From: Bacteroidales bacterium
Lineage (GTDB): Bacteria; Bacteroidota; Bacteroidia; Bacteroidales; UBA932
Direction of reading: 5' to 3'
DNA: 18,557 nt
Assembly (NCBI GenBank): GCA_021443605.1
Contig: JABUTQ010000378.1
Location: forward strand, 1-18,557
Numbering within the stretch: position 1 is the stretch's first letter; each line of letters begins with the position of its first letter. Below the pieces are notes generated by a model. That model was not told the DNA's origin. It made no database searches and was given only the letters and a program-made list of their open reading frames with translations. The translations under genes were made by a program, and so were the position numbers. This document shows, one piece after another, positions 6,651 to 14,380 of this stretch.

Positions 6651-6694
6651 AAAAATTAAAATATAACCGGTCCGGAGAACCGAACCGGCTATAT
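6651..6694 (-). terminator. Intercistronic hairpin between susD and the DUF1593 gene (partial terminator or mRNA stabiliser)
   Basis: The arms 6661-6675 and 6680-6694 form a 15-bp stem closing a 4-base loop. Thirteen pairs are Watson-Crick. The other two (6666/6689 and 6672/6683) are A-C mismatches on plus-strand RNA but U-G and G-U wobbles on minus-strand RNA, so the helix is continuous only in the operon's own transcript. It is followed on that strand by TTTAATTTTT. It starts 12 bases after the susD stop, and the DUF1593 start lies 17 bases beyond its base. Confidence 0.75.
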
Positions 6695-6706
6695 GTTTAT
6701 CATCTC

Positions 6707-8266
6707 TTACCAACCCTTGTTTTGAGTCATATTCGGATTGGTTGCCATTTCACTTGCGGGGAAAGGAAGGAGTTCGTGTTTGTTGGTCTTGAATCCAACA
6801 GTACCCGGTTCGTTGTACTTAACATACTTTACCGTACCATCCGGCTGGAGCTCGGGGTGAGTCTCACCTCTTCCGGCAAGAGCAGCAGCTGCATCACCCC
6901 ACCTTACGAGATTCTGGAAGCGAACACCTTCGAAGCAGAGTTCAACGTATGATTCGTCCTTAACTGTCTGCAAGTCAACGCTCGCTACCTCAGGAGCTTT
7001 CGCACGTCTGCGGAGAGTATTGATATATTCGACTGCCTTGTCGCCCTTGTTGGTCAACACTGCTGCCTCGGCTGCGAAACAGAGCACTTCGTCATAACGC
7101 ATGATATGATCGGGAAGGGGATAACGGTATGCAGAACCATTGTCCTTAAGTGTTCTGTATTTCTGAGTGAAGAATCCTTCGTTGTCATAGATTGACATAC
7201 CATCTTTTACAGATGTTCCAAATTCACTTATCATCCTGTCGTATGTGCATACGAAGTTCTTCAGACGGTATCCGTTTTCGCCTTCAATCTTAACGAAAGT
7301 GTCATACAGTTTCTTTGTAGGGCTGCTTTGGAATCCAAATGTGTAAGTACAGAAAGGAGCATTGCTTTCATAGTTGTATTTCTCTGCACGGAGACCGGTC
7401 CACATACCCACAGTGTGGCTGTTTGGAGCTGAATTGCTGGCATCGTCAATTCCGCGCATACAGAAGAGATCTTCGGGAGAGACGTCACCTTTGATGGTAC
7501 CGAAATTGGTAAGGTCTGCCTGAAGTTCATACAATCCGGAAGAAATTATGGCATCAAACTGGGTGAAGGCCTCAGAATTCTTGCCTTGCCAGAGATAGAC
7601 CTTTCCGAGAAGAGCCATTGCAAACTCTTTGGTCATCCTGTATGTGAGGTCGTTCTTATTTTTCTTCTGAGTGAGCTTGCCGGATTGAATCGCTTCCGTA
7701 AGGTCTTTCTCTGCAGCCGCATAAAGCTCTCCGGGCTGAGAGTTGCCCTTCAGATACTCATCAGGTTTAAGAATGTGGTCCACAACCGGAGCGGTTCCCC
7801 AGAGTGAAGCCAATTCAAAATCTGCCCAGGCACGCATCACCTTGGCTTCGGCAATTGCCCTCGACTTGATTTCAGATTCGGGCTTAACCCTTTCGATAAT
7901 GAGGTTGCACCTATAAATAAGTGTATAAAGTCCTTGATACAGGTTCTTTACCGTACTATTGTCGGAACCAAAGGTATATTCGCAATATTGGTAGTAGATA
8001 CCGTCAGTGCGGTTTCCGCCCCCTGTCCAAACATCGTCTCCGAGGAAGTTCATCAACCAAAGTGCGCTTGAAGTTCCGCCTGAATGGCTGGTCTTGAACT
8101 GGTAGTATGCTGCAACAATACCCTGCTCGGCCTCTTCGTCAGTCTGATAGAAAGAGTCGATTGGAGCAACACTATGCTGAGGAATATCCAAAAGCTTGTT
8201 GCAAGAGCTCATTGTAAGGATAACGCCTGCGGCAATTATTCCTGTAAAGATATATCTTAGTTTCAT
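6707..8266 (-). CDS. SusD/RagB-family outer-membrane lipoprotein
   Basis: Surface glycan-binding lipoprotein (519 aa) that forms the lid of a SusC transporter and delivers the substrate. It has a lipoprotein signal peptide with lipobox MSSC (acylation at C22), then the SusD N-terminal pattern LLDIPQHSVAPIDSFYQTDEEAEQGIVAAYYQF and TPR-like helices, including VKNLYQGLYTLIYRCNLIIERV and AIAEAKVMRAWADFELASLWG. The C-terminal half has the SusD RYPLPDHIMRYDEVLCFAAE and LCFEGVRFQNLVRWGDA motifs. Its length is normal. It lies 21 bases after susC, the standard pairing. The sugar it binds cannot be read from the sequence; the neighbouring catabolic genes suggest an unusual pentose-containing glycoside. 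Confidence 0.95.
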   Translation of the reverse strand: MKLRYIFTGIIAAGVILTMSSCNKLLDIPQHSVAPIDSFYQTDEEAEQGIVAAYYQFKTSHSGGTSSALWLMNFLGDDVWTGGGNRTDGIYYQYCEYTFGSDNSTVKNLYQGLYTLIYRCNLIIERVKPESEIKSRAIAEAKVMRAWADFELASLWGTAPVVDHILKPDEYLKGNSQPGELYAAAEKDLTEAIQSGKLTQKKNKNDLTYRMTKEFAMALLGKVYLWQGKNSEAFTQFDAIISSGLYELQADLTNFGTIKGDVSPEDLFCMRGIDDASNSAPNSHTVGMWTGLRAEKYNYESNAPFCTYTFGFQSSPTKKLYDTFVKIEGENGYRLKNFVCTYDRMISEFGTSVKDGMSIYDNEGFFTQKYRTLKDNGSAYRYPLPDHIMRYDEVLCFAAEAAVLTNKGDKAVEYINTLRRRAKAPEVASVDLQTVKDESYVELCFEGVRFQNLVRWGDAAAALAGRGETHPELQPDGTVKYVKYNEPGTVGFKTNKHELLPFPASEMATNPNMTQNKGW

Positions 8267-8287
8267 AATTCTATCAAAATTAGTTAA

Positions 8288-11200
8288 TTAGAATGAAAGG
8301 TTAAGACCGAATACAGTCTTCTTGATTGAAGGATACTGGCCATAGTCGATACCAAGACCATTTGTTGCAACAGATACTTCGGGATCGTATCCGGGATACT
8401 TGGTGAAAGTGAACCAATCATCAAGTGACACATAGATTCTCAAACCGGTGATAGGAGTCTTGTCGAGGATTCTCTTAGGGAGAGAATATCCGAGCTGAAT
8501 CTGCTTGATCTTGAAATAAGAACCATTGAATACGTATGCCGAAGACTCAAGGAACTTGGTGTAATCCCAGTTTGTGAGTTTTGCACTCGGGAAGAGAGAG
8601 TTGTCTCCCGCTTTCTGCCAACGGTTGTCGAAAATGTATTGAAGTGTGTTGGCCTGAGATCTGGTTGAGCGGGGGACTGCATAAGCGATTTCGTTTCCGG
8701 CTGCACCGCTTCCGAATGCAACGAGGTCGATGCCTTTCCATTTCAAGTTGATAGTAACACCGTATGTGAAATCGGGAATGCCGGAACCAATCATAGTCTT
8801 GTCGTTATCATTGATTACGCCGTTTTTGTCGAGGTCGGCAAATTTAGGAGTACCATCTTCGGGGTTGACGCCTTCATATTTGTAACCTCTCATATACCAA
8901 ATCGGATAACCTTTTTCAAAGTAACAAGTTACCCCTGAGCCACCGCCTGAACCAGCAACGCGGGTGAGAGTTTCATATACATAGGTAACTTCGTTCTTGA
9001 GGGTGGCGATGTTGCCGCTGATACCGTATGAGAAATCACCGACGTTGTGTTTCCAACTGAGCTCGATTTCGTGTCCTGTGTTGAGCACGTTACCTGCATT
9101 GAGAGGTGAAAGTGTACCGCCGACAACGAGTGATGATGTCACACTTGGCATGATAAGGTCTTTAGTTGCCTTTCTGAACCAGTCGTAACCGATTGAGAGT
9201 CTGTCATTGAACATTCTCAAATCCAAACCTACGTCAAACTGCTCAGAAGTTTCCCACTTGAGGTTGAAGTTTCCAATGGCATTTGGCACTGAACCAACAG
9301 AATAACCTGTTCCCTTCTCCATACCGAGTTTGATGGTAGAAGCAATGGTGGCATCATACATATAGTTGCCCAATCCGGCGATGGAACCATTCTGTCCCCA
9401 AGAACCGCGAATCTTCAAGTTTGAGATGACTCCTACATTGAGATCCCTCCACCAACGCTCTTTCGATACATTCCAACCGAGTGATACTGAAGGGAAATAG
9501 CCCCAACGGGTATTGAGAGGAAGGACTGAAAGGTCGGCTGCATCGGCACGGAGTGAAGCCTGGATGAAATATCTTCCGTCGTACTCATAACCAACACGGC
9601 CGAAATATGAGAGCTCAGACTGATTGATTTTTTCTCCACCGCTGATAGTCTTCACGGCTGTTCCTGTCTGGTTTGCGAAATATGCGTAATTCGGATCGAG
9701 CTTGGTGATACCGATATTGTCTGCACCTGTACCTGCGAGGGTTGCATTTACAGAATAATTCGATCTCCAAGAGAAAGACATACCAATCATTGCAGATACC
9801 GAGTGCTTGTTGAAGGTCTGGCTATAGTTTGCAAAGTTTTCCCACTGGTAGTATGTATTTGTTCCGGACGAAGCATCGATTGTCACATAGTCTGTGGTTG
9901 TATCGGTATTTGCGACATAAGGCCAGGTAACACTCTTGCTGTTTGAACTCATAACGGAATAACCTATGCGAGAGGTGATAGTAAGGGGCTTCCAGGGAAT
10001 CAAATCAAGGGCGGTCGTACCCCTGAGGTCAAATCTCTGATTTTCAGGGTCAATAGACTTAATCATAATGTACGGGTTGATGTTATTTGACTCCTGGAAT
10101 GGCGACATTGAGTAATAATCGCCTTTATCATCCTTTATGAAGGTATGTTTCTGAGCGATGAGCGCTGCCATATGAGCAGGGACATTATCCTTTGAGTATG
10201 TAACCGGAGTAAGAGGATCCATCTGGATTACAGATGCCGGCAGAGAGTACATTCCGCCCGCACGGACAGATTTTGATTTTGAGTAAGTGAACCTATTGTT
10301 TGTAGAGATATTGAGCCAGGGTTTGAGTTTGTAGGCTGCATTCACCGTGGCTGTAAGTCTCTGCTGCATATCGTGGTCGAGGATGACAGGTCCGTTGTTG
10401 TGCAGATATGAAACGGAAGCGTAGAGAGAGCCCTTATCGTTAGCCCCCTGAACTGCAAGATTATGACGCTGTTGGAAGCCATTCTCGAAAGCGACTTCTG
10501 CCCAGTTGGTATCGGTCTTGCCGTCATAATATTTATTGATAATATCCTCAGACACAAGGTTTCCTTCCCTTACCCATGTGAGATAATCCTTTGCGTTGAG
10601 GGCCTTGGGGATGCGTGCCATATTCTGTATGGTCATCTGCATGTCATAAGATATCCTCACCATTCCGTTTGCAGCCTTTTTAGTGGTGATAAGAACGACA
10701 CCATTACCTGCCTGGGCACCATAGATGGCTGCAGAAGCGGCGTCCTTTAGGATTTCCATTGATTCGATATCGTTGGGATCGATAGAAGAGATGCTCTTCG
10801 TACGAAGACCGTCAACTACATACAAAGGATCTGAAGAGCTGTTTGAGCTGTATCCTCTGATTCGGATTGTGGCCTCAGATCCAGGTGCACCGGATGTAGA
10901 AACGAGCTGGAGACCGGCTGTTTTACCCTGGAGGGAATTTGCCACGTCTGTTACCGAACGGTTTGCAAGATCTTCTGCCTTTACAGAAGAGATTGCTCCG
11001 GTAACGGAACTCTTCTTTTGAACACCATATCCCACGCTGACGGCTTCTTCAAGCATTTCGCTATCTTCAGTAAGGAAAAAGTCAATAGTTGTTTTGTTCC
11101 CGACAATTTCGGTTTGGGTCAAGTACCCCATACACGAACAAACTATCTTAGAGTTTACAGATGGGATGTTCGTAAGAACGTACTCACCATTTGCGTCTGT

Positions 11201-11365
11201 TGCGGTACCTATTGATGTTCCCTCAACCATTACGGTTGCTCCAAACACCGGACCGCTGTTGTCAACTACCTTACCGGTAAGTTTGACTTGTGCGAAAGCG
11301 ACAGGGGATGCGAGCATAGAAGCAAATAATGCTACCAATGCAAATGCAATTCTGAACTTCTTCAT
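8288..11365 (-). CDS. SusC/RagA-family TonB-linked outer-membrane transporter
   Basis: TonB-dependent channel (1025 aa) importing oligosaccharides or glycosides into the periplasm. The signal peptide ends AFA-Q at residues 24-26. A carboxypeptidase-regulatory-like domain follows (about 27-100, VKLTGKVVDNSGPVFGATVM). The TonB-box region and plug start lie near 106-130 (EEAVSVGYGVQKKSSVTGAI). The plug carries the SusC signatures VANSLQGKTAGLQL, IRIRGYSSNSSSDPLYVVDG and IESMEILKDAASAAIYG. The remainder is a 22-strand barrel ending in the aromatic GLNLSF terminus. The length is typical. There is no STN or anti-sigma-interacting N-terminal extension, in line with the absence of an ECF sigma/anti-sigma pair nearby. 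It is the first gene of its operon and diverges from the deoR gene, with a shared 247-bp control region. Confidence 0.96.
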   Translation of the reverse strand: MKKFRIAFALVALFASMLASPVAFAQVKLTGKVVDNSGPVFGATVMVEGTSIGTATDANGEYVLTNIPSVNSKIVCSCMGYLTQTEIVGNKTTIDFFLTEDSEMLEEAVSVGYGVQKKSSVTGAISSVKAEDLANRSVTDVANSLQGKTAGLQLVSTSGAPGSEATIRIRGYSSNSSSDPLYVVDGLRTKSISSIDPNDIESMEILKDAASAAIYGAQAGNGVVLITTKKAANGMVRISYDMQMTIQNMARIPKALNAKDYLTWVREGNLVSEDIINKYYDGKTDTNWAEVAFENGFQQRHNLAVQGANDKGSLYASVSYLHNNGPVILDHDMQQRLTATVNAAYKLKPWLNISTNNRFTYSKSKSVRAGGMYSLPASVIQMDPLTPVTYSKDNVPAHMAALIAQKHTFIKDDKGDYYSMSPFQESNNINPYIMIKSIDPENQRFDLRGTTALDLIPWKPLTITSRIGYSVMSSNSKSVTWPYVANTDTTTDYVTIDASSGTNTYYQWENFANYSQTFNKHSVSAMIGMSFSWRSNYSVNATLAGTGADNIGITKLDPNYAYFANQTGTAVKTISGGEKINQSELSYFGRVGYEYDGRYFIQASLRADAADLSVLPLNTRWGYFPSVSLGWNVSKERWWRDLNVGVISNLKIRGSWGQNGSIAGLGNYMYDATIASTIKLGMEKGTGYSVGSVPNAIGNFNLKWETSEQFDVGLDLRMFNDRLSIGYDWFRKATKDLIMPSVTSSLVVGGTLSPLNAGNVLNTGHEIELSWKHNVGDFSYGISGNIATLKNEVTYVYETLTRVAGSGGGSGVTCYFEKGYPIWYMRGYKYEGVNPEDGTPKFADLDKNGVINDNDKTMIGSGIPDFTYGVTINLKWKGIDLVAFGSGAAGNEIAYAVPRSTRSQANTLQYIFDNRWQKAGDNSLFPSAKLTNWDYTKFLESSAYVFNGSYFKIKQIQLGYSLPKRILDKTPITGLRIYVSLDDWFTFTKYPGYDPEVSVATNGLGIDYGQYPSIKKTVFGLNLSF

Positions 11366-11407
11366 AAGGTTTGTTTAATTTTAAGTTGTTTTTATGTTGA
11401 TTGCTTA

Positions 11408-11420
11408 CGTGGATTATTAC
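11408..11420 (-). promoter_or_regulatory. Candidate DeoR operator at the susC promoter (13-mer copy 1)
   Basis: CGTGGATTATTAC is present here and exactly once more, at 13491-13503 in the transketolase promoter. On the minus strand a -7-like TAACTTCG (11429-11422, one mismatch to TAnnTTTG) ends one base before the site, so the site covers the expected transcription start. No clear -33 element is seen. The site is not palindromic. Binding by the adjacent DeoR protein is inferred from position. Confidence 0.55.
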
Positions 11421-11553
11421 GCGAAGTTAACATTTATTTTACATTTCCTAATATTTATTTACTTTTTTTTATGTTTTCTTTCTTTGTTTATATATAATAT
11501 TAAGGTATTCGAAAATATTCACAAGTCAGGGTATTTTTGTGTTTGATTATTTT

Positions 11554-11561
11554 TATCTTTG
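11554..11561 (+). promoter_or_regulatory. Likely promoter (-7 box) of the deoR gene
   Basis: TATCTTTG matches TAnnTTTG and is followed by CATTCATAAAGG, leaving a leader of about 45 nt to the ATG at 11613. A TTTG at 11536-11539 is only 14 bases upstream, shorter than the 18-20 seen at the other promoters here, so the -33 assignment is weak. A second TAnnTTTG (TATTTTTG, 11532-11539) has no -33 partner. Confidence 0.5.
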
Positions 11562-11612
11562 CATTCATAAAGGACATATACATATTTATTAATACATTAT
11601 TATATTAAAACA

Positions 11613-12389
11613 ATGTTAGCAAGTCAAAGACGGGACAACATCTACAAGTTGATAAAGGAGAACGGCCAAGCCTCGGTAAGTTATCTCAGTGAAGTTTTTT
11701 CAGTTTCAGAAGTAACTATAAGACAAGACCTTATAACGCTCGAGGAGATGGATTTGATTAAACGGGAATATGGAGGAGCCGTGCTGAAGGACGTTGATGT
11801 TTATTCCAGAACCCTCTCTTTGGCAAATACCAGCCACATGCCGGAGAAGCAGGCCATCGCCAAAGAAGCTTTCAAATTGGTAAAAAGAAACGATACCATA
11901 ATTCTCGATTCAGGATCCACCGTCACAGAATTGGCAAAGCTCCTTGTAGAGGTTTCAGGCATCACAGTAATCACCAATGCCCTCAACATAGCCCTTATTC
12001 TCGGGGTCAATCCCGGCATCAATTTAATAGTGACCGGCGGCGAATTCAAAGCCCCTACCCTCTCCCTAACAGGAGAAAAAGCAGCTCAGTTTTTCAACGG
12101 CCTTCACGCAGACAAACTCTTCCTTGCAACAGCCGGAATGGCGATAAAATCCGGGCTTACTTACCCGTCACTCAGCGATATATGCGTAAAAAAAGCTATG
12201 ATTGAATCCTCTGCCACGACATACCTTCTGGCCGATTCATCGAAGCTCGAGCAATCCTCTTTTGCCAAGCTCGGAGACCTCTCTCTGGTCGATGTCCTGA
12301 TTACCGATTCCCATATGGATTCGGAAAAGGAACGCTTGTTGGTATCCAACGGCGTGAAATATATCAAGGCAAAACCGTTAAAAATCTAA
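11613..12389 (+). CDS. DeoR/GlpR-family transcriptional regulator
   Basis: Sugar-phosphate-responsive repressor (258 aa). The N-terminal winged helix-turn-helix (residues 1-56) has the family pattern RRDNIYKLIKENGQASVSYL and SVSEVTIRQDLITLEEMDLI, ending in REYGGAV. The C-terminal DeoR sensor domain (about 76-235) shows ILDSGSTVTELAKLL (97-111), VITNALNIAL (119-128), the TGGEF loop (141-145) and ADSSKLEQSSFAKLGDLSLVDVLITD (207-232). These bind a phosphorylated sugar in characterised members. It lies between the divergent susC operon and the esterase/transketolase genes and is the only regulator in the locus, so it probably controls both arms. The inducer would then be a phosphorylated intermediate such as the FGGY kinase product. 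No HTCS, SusR or ECF regulator, the usual choices for such loci, is present. Confidence 0.93.
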   Translation: MLASQRRDNIYKLIKENGQASVSYLSEVFSVSEVTIRQDLITLEEMDLIKREYGGAVLKDVDVYSRTLSLANTSHMPEKQAIAKEAFKLVKRNDTIILDSGSTVTELAKLLVEVSGITVITNALNIALILGVNPGINLIVTGGEFKAPTLSLTGEKAAQFFNGLHADKLFLATAGMAIKSGLTYPSLSDICVKKAMIESSATTYLLADSSKLEQSSFAKLGDLSLVDVLITDSHMDSEKERLLVSNGVKYIKAKPLKI

Positions 12390-12408
12390 AATTTTTAAAA
12401 ATTTATCA

Positions 12409-12473
12409 ATATTCTTTGTTTTCTTTCGTTTCTTTATTATTTTTGTAACAAAGAAAAAAGAAGCAAAGAATAT
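12409..12473. repeat. Inverted repeat enclosing the esterase promoter and start codon
   Basis: ATATTCTTTG (12409-12418) and CAAAGAATAT (12464-12473) are exact inverted complements. Between them the left side is a T/C tract and the right side an A/G tract, so pairing could extend imperfectly further inward. The left arm contains the -33 TTTG and the right arm runs into the esterase ATG. A transcript from the esterase promoter would lack the left arm, so the RNA hairpin can only form in read-through from deoR. Confidence 0.6.
12415..12445 (+). promoter_or_regulatory. Promoter of the esterase gene
   Basis: TTTG at 12415-12418 and TATTTTTG at 12438-12445 match the Bacteroidetes -33 and -7 elements with a 19-base spacer. 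The start of transcription would fall near 12450-12455, about 20 nt before the ATG at 12472. The esterase thus has its own promoter although deoR lies just upstream on the same strand. The shared 13-mer is absent here. Confidence 0.7.
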
Positions 12474-13365
12474 GAAAAATTTCATCTCAACCACCCTGGC
12501 AATAGTTCTCCTCTGTGGAGCACTGGCTCAGACCCCTGCCTACGGTCAAAGACCCACCAAGCAGGTAGATTTCAAGTTACCCAATAAAGAAGACGCACGC
12601 GCAAAACAGAATCTGCGCTCATTTCCATCAGGCATACAGCATTTTACCATAGATTCAAAAATCCTCGGTGAAACTCGCTGTTACTCAGTATATGTACCCA
12701 AATCATACACTGAAGGGAGCGATAAGAAATACCCCGTACTGTATATGCTTCACGGCGCAGGTGAAAACGACCTTCAATGGGCAAACATCCCCGAGGGTAT
12801 GGTTGGAGAAGTGATTGCGGAAAGCATCAACGGCGATGAGGCGGCAGAAATGCTCATCGTATTTCCCGACGCCACCACAACCAAGATGGGATATTTCAAC
12901 GTAGATGGCTGGAATTACGAAGATTTCTTCTTTAACGAGTTGATTCCCACCATAGAAAAGAATTTCCCGGCACTAACCGACAAAGGTCATAGGGTAATCG
13001 GCGGCCTCTCGATGGGTGGAGGCGGATCTGTCAATTACGCCCTCAGGCATCCCGATATGTTCTGTGCGGTATATGCAATGAGCGCTGCCGTTGGTCCGTC
13101 AAACTCACCCTCGTTCCAGAACGCCACCGACTTTGTGACTGCAGGCACTCCCGAGCAGATAGCTGCCTGGAAAACAGTCAAATGGCTCCTTGACTGCGGA
13201 GATGATGATTTCCTCTTTGATGCAAACATAGACTGTTACAAAGCGATGAAAAAGGCCGGTCTTCCGGTACAGCTCAGAGTTCGGGACGGCATTCACGCCA
13301 CCTATTATTGGTATCGCGGCCTGTCGCTCGCTCTCCCTTGGTTCACAAGACACATGGACAAATAA
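12472..13365 (+). CDS. Secreted CE1-like esterase (esterase D / feruloyl esterase family)
   Basis: Alpha/beta-hydrolase of the putative-esterase family (297 aa), as found in acetyl-xylan and feruloyl esterases (CE1). A signal peptide is present (about residues 1-25, cut near AYG-Q). The oxyanion strand reads VLYMLHGAGEND (89-100). The nucleophile elbow is GGLSMGG with Ser180. A catalytic acid is likely in DCGDDDF (D245 or D246), and His275 lies in DGIHATYYW. All triad elements are in place and the length is normal for a single-domain enzyme. It acts in the periplasm or at the surface and should remove acyl groups (acetyl, feruloyl or similar) from the glycoside. It lies inside the sugar locus but is a single-gene transcript with its own promoter and terminator, so it may be expressed more broadly than the pathway genes. 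Confidence 0.88.
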   Translation: MKNFISTTLAIVLLCGALAQTPAYGQRPTKQVDFKLPNKEDARAKQNLRSFPSGIQHFTIDSKILGETRCYSVYVPKSYTEGSDKKYPVLYMLHGAGENDLQWANIPEGMVGEVIAESINGDEAAEMLIVFPDATTTKMGYFNVDGWNYEDFFFNELIPTIEKNFPALTDKGHRVIGGLSMGGGGSVNYALRHPDMFCAVYAMSAAVGPSNSPSFQNATDFVTAGTPEQIAAWKTVKWLLDCGDDDFLFDANIDCYKAMKKAGLPVQLRVRDGIHATYYWYRGLSLALPWFTRHMDK

Positions 13366-13406
13366 AGCACAGATAGATTTTAGGTTATAAAAAGATTAAT
13401 TATTGG

Positions 13407-13435
13407 GGCACGATGTGAATCGTGCCTATTTTTTT
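13407..13435 (+). terminator. Intrinsic terminator after the esterase gene
   Basis: GGCACGAT (13407-13414) pairs perfectly with ATCGTGCC (13419-13426) around a GTGA loop and is followed by TATTTTTTT. This is a textbook rho-independent terminator, 41 bases after the esterase stop codon. It separates the esterase from the transketolase operon. Confidence 0.85.
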
Positions 13436-13456
13436 ATTTCGTTTTATTATTTTTAT

Positions 13457-13487
13457 TTTGGTTTATTTATTTTTATTATTACATTTG
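13457..13487 (+). promoter_or_regulatory. Promoter of the transketolase-kinase-isomerase-permease operon
   Basis: TTTG at 13457-13460 and TACATTTG at 13480-13487 fit the -33 and -7 consensus with a 19-base spacer. The expected start (about 13492-13496) lies inside the 13-mer at 13491-13503, the right geometry for repression. The leader to the ATG at 13541 would be about 45-50 nt. Confidence 0.72.
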
Positions 13488-13490
13488 TTT

Positions 13491-13503
13491 CGTGGATTAT
13501 TAC
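13491..13503 (+). promoter_or_regulatory. Candidate DeoR operator at the transketolase promoter (13-mer copy 2)
   Basis: CGTGGATTATTAC, identical to the copy at 11408-11420, begins 3 bases after the -7 box. Relative to transcription it is inverted compared with the susC copy, but both copies occupy the start-site position. Binding by the DeoR protein of this locus is inferred. Confidence 0.6.
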
Positions 13504-13540
13504 AAAAACTATTTATTAATTTTCTAATTCAGTATTGTTA

Positions 13541-14380
13541 ATGACAGGCATCAAAGAATTGGAACTGCAGTCGGAAAAAAACAGAAAAAGACTCTTGGAA
13601 ATCGTCAATATTGCCAAAGCAGGGCATATTGGTGGAGACCTTTCATGTCTGAATATTCTGACTGCCCTATACCATCGCGTGATGAATGTTTCAGCTGATA
13701 AACCGAAAGACCCTGACAGAGACCGCTTCGTCTTAAGCAAGGGACATTGCGTTGAATCTCTATATGTCGTACTCGAATCAAAGGGCTACATTGGTGAAGG
13801 AGTTCTTGAAACTCTTGGAAAATACGGATCCATACTCTCCGGACATCCTACCATAGAAGTCTCTGGAATAGAAGTAAACACAGGTGCTCTCGGACACGGT
13901 CTGTCAATTGGTACGGGAATGGCGATAGCTGCCAAGATGGATTCCAAGCCATGGAAGACGTTTGTCGTGATGGGAGACGGAGAACAAGGCGAAGGCTCCA
14001 TATACGAAGCCGCAATGGCCGGAAGCAACTATGAACTGGACAATCTCGTAGCAATAATTGACCGTAACCGCCTTCAAATAAGTGGAAACACTGAGGATGT
14101 CATGAAAATTGAAGACATCCGGGAAAGGTGGAAAGCCTTCGGCTGGGATGTTCAAGAAATGAACGGAGACGATATGAAATCAATAATATCGTCCTTGGAA
14201 TCAATTGATTACAACAACAAGAAACCTCATCTTCTCATTGCTCATACAACAAAGGGGAAAGGGGTATCCTTTATGGAGAACAAAGCGGAATGGCATCACG
14301 GCGTTCCTTCTCAGGAACAATACGAACAAGCCATCGCGGAAATCTCCTGTAGAATTTCTAAAATTGAGGCAGAACTATGA
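13541..14380 (+). CDS. Transketolase subunit A (TPP-binding half), probable apulose-4-phosphate transketolase type
   Basis: N-terminal half of a split, two-gene transketolase (279 aa). I start at the ATG at 13541 rather than the TTG two codons upstream. Thiamine-diphosphate and substrate motifs are intact: AGHIGG (27-32), SKGHC (66-70), NTGALGHGL (113-121), and the GDG metal/TPP motif GDGEQGEGSIYEAAMAGSNY (145-164) ending in IIDRN (172-176). TTKGKGVSFMENKAEWHHG follows at 236-254. The gene overlaps the next by 4 bases (ATGA), so the two are made together. A full-length transketolase is a single chain of about 650-680 aa; the split form is common in specialised sugar pathways. Next to an FGGY kinase and a sugar isomerase, the best match in pathway logic is AptA of D-apiose catabolism (apulose 4-phosphate plus an aldose phosphate giving dihydroxyacetone phosphate plus a ketose phosphate). 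The substrate remains inference. Confidence 0.88.
   Translation: MTGIKELELQSEKNRKRLLEIVNIAKAGHIGGDLSCLNILTALYHRVMNVSADKPKDPDRDRFVLSKGHCVESLYVVLESKGYIGEGVLETLGKYGSILSGHPTIEVSGIEVNTGALGHGLSIGTGMAIAAKMDSKPWKTFVVMGDGEQGEGSIYEAAMAGSNYELDNLVAIIDRNRLQISGNTEDVMKIEDIRERWKAFGWDVQEMNGDDMKSIISSLESIDYNNKKPHLLIAHTTKGKGVSFMENKAEWHHGVPSQEQYEQAIAEISCRISKIEAEL

Noticed and set aside
12370..12400. AT-only inverted repeat just after deoR as a terminator
   Set aside because: The stem (TAAAAAT / ATTTTTA) has no G-C pairs and similar matches are expected by chance in such AT-rich sequence.
13535..13540. TTG at 13535 as the start of transketolase subunit A
   Set aside because: An ATG lies two codons downstream in frame, and the two extra residues add nothing to the family alignment.
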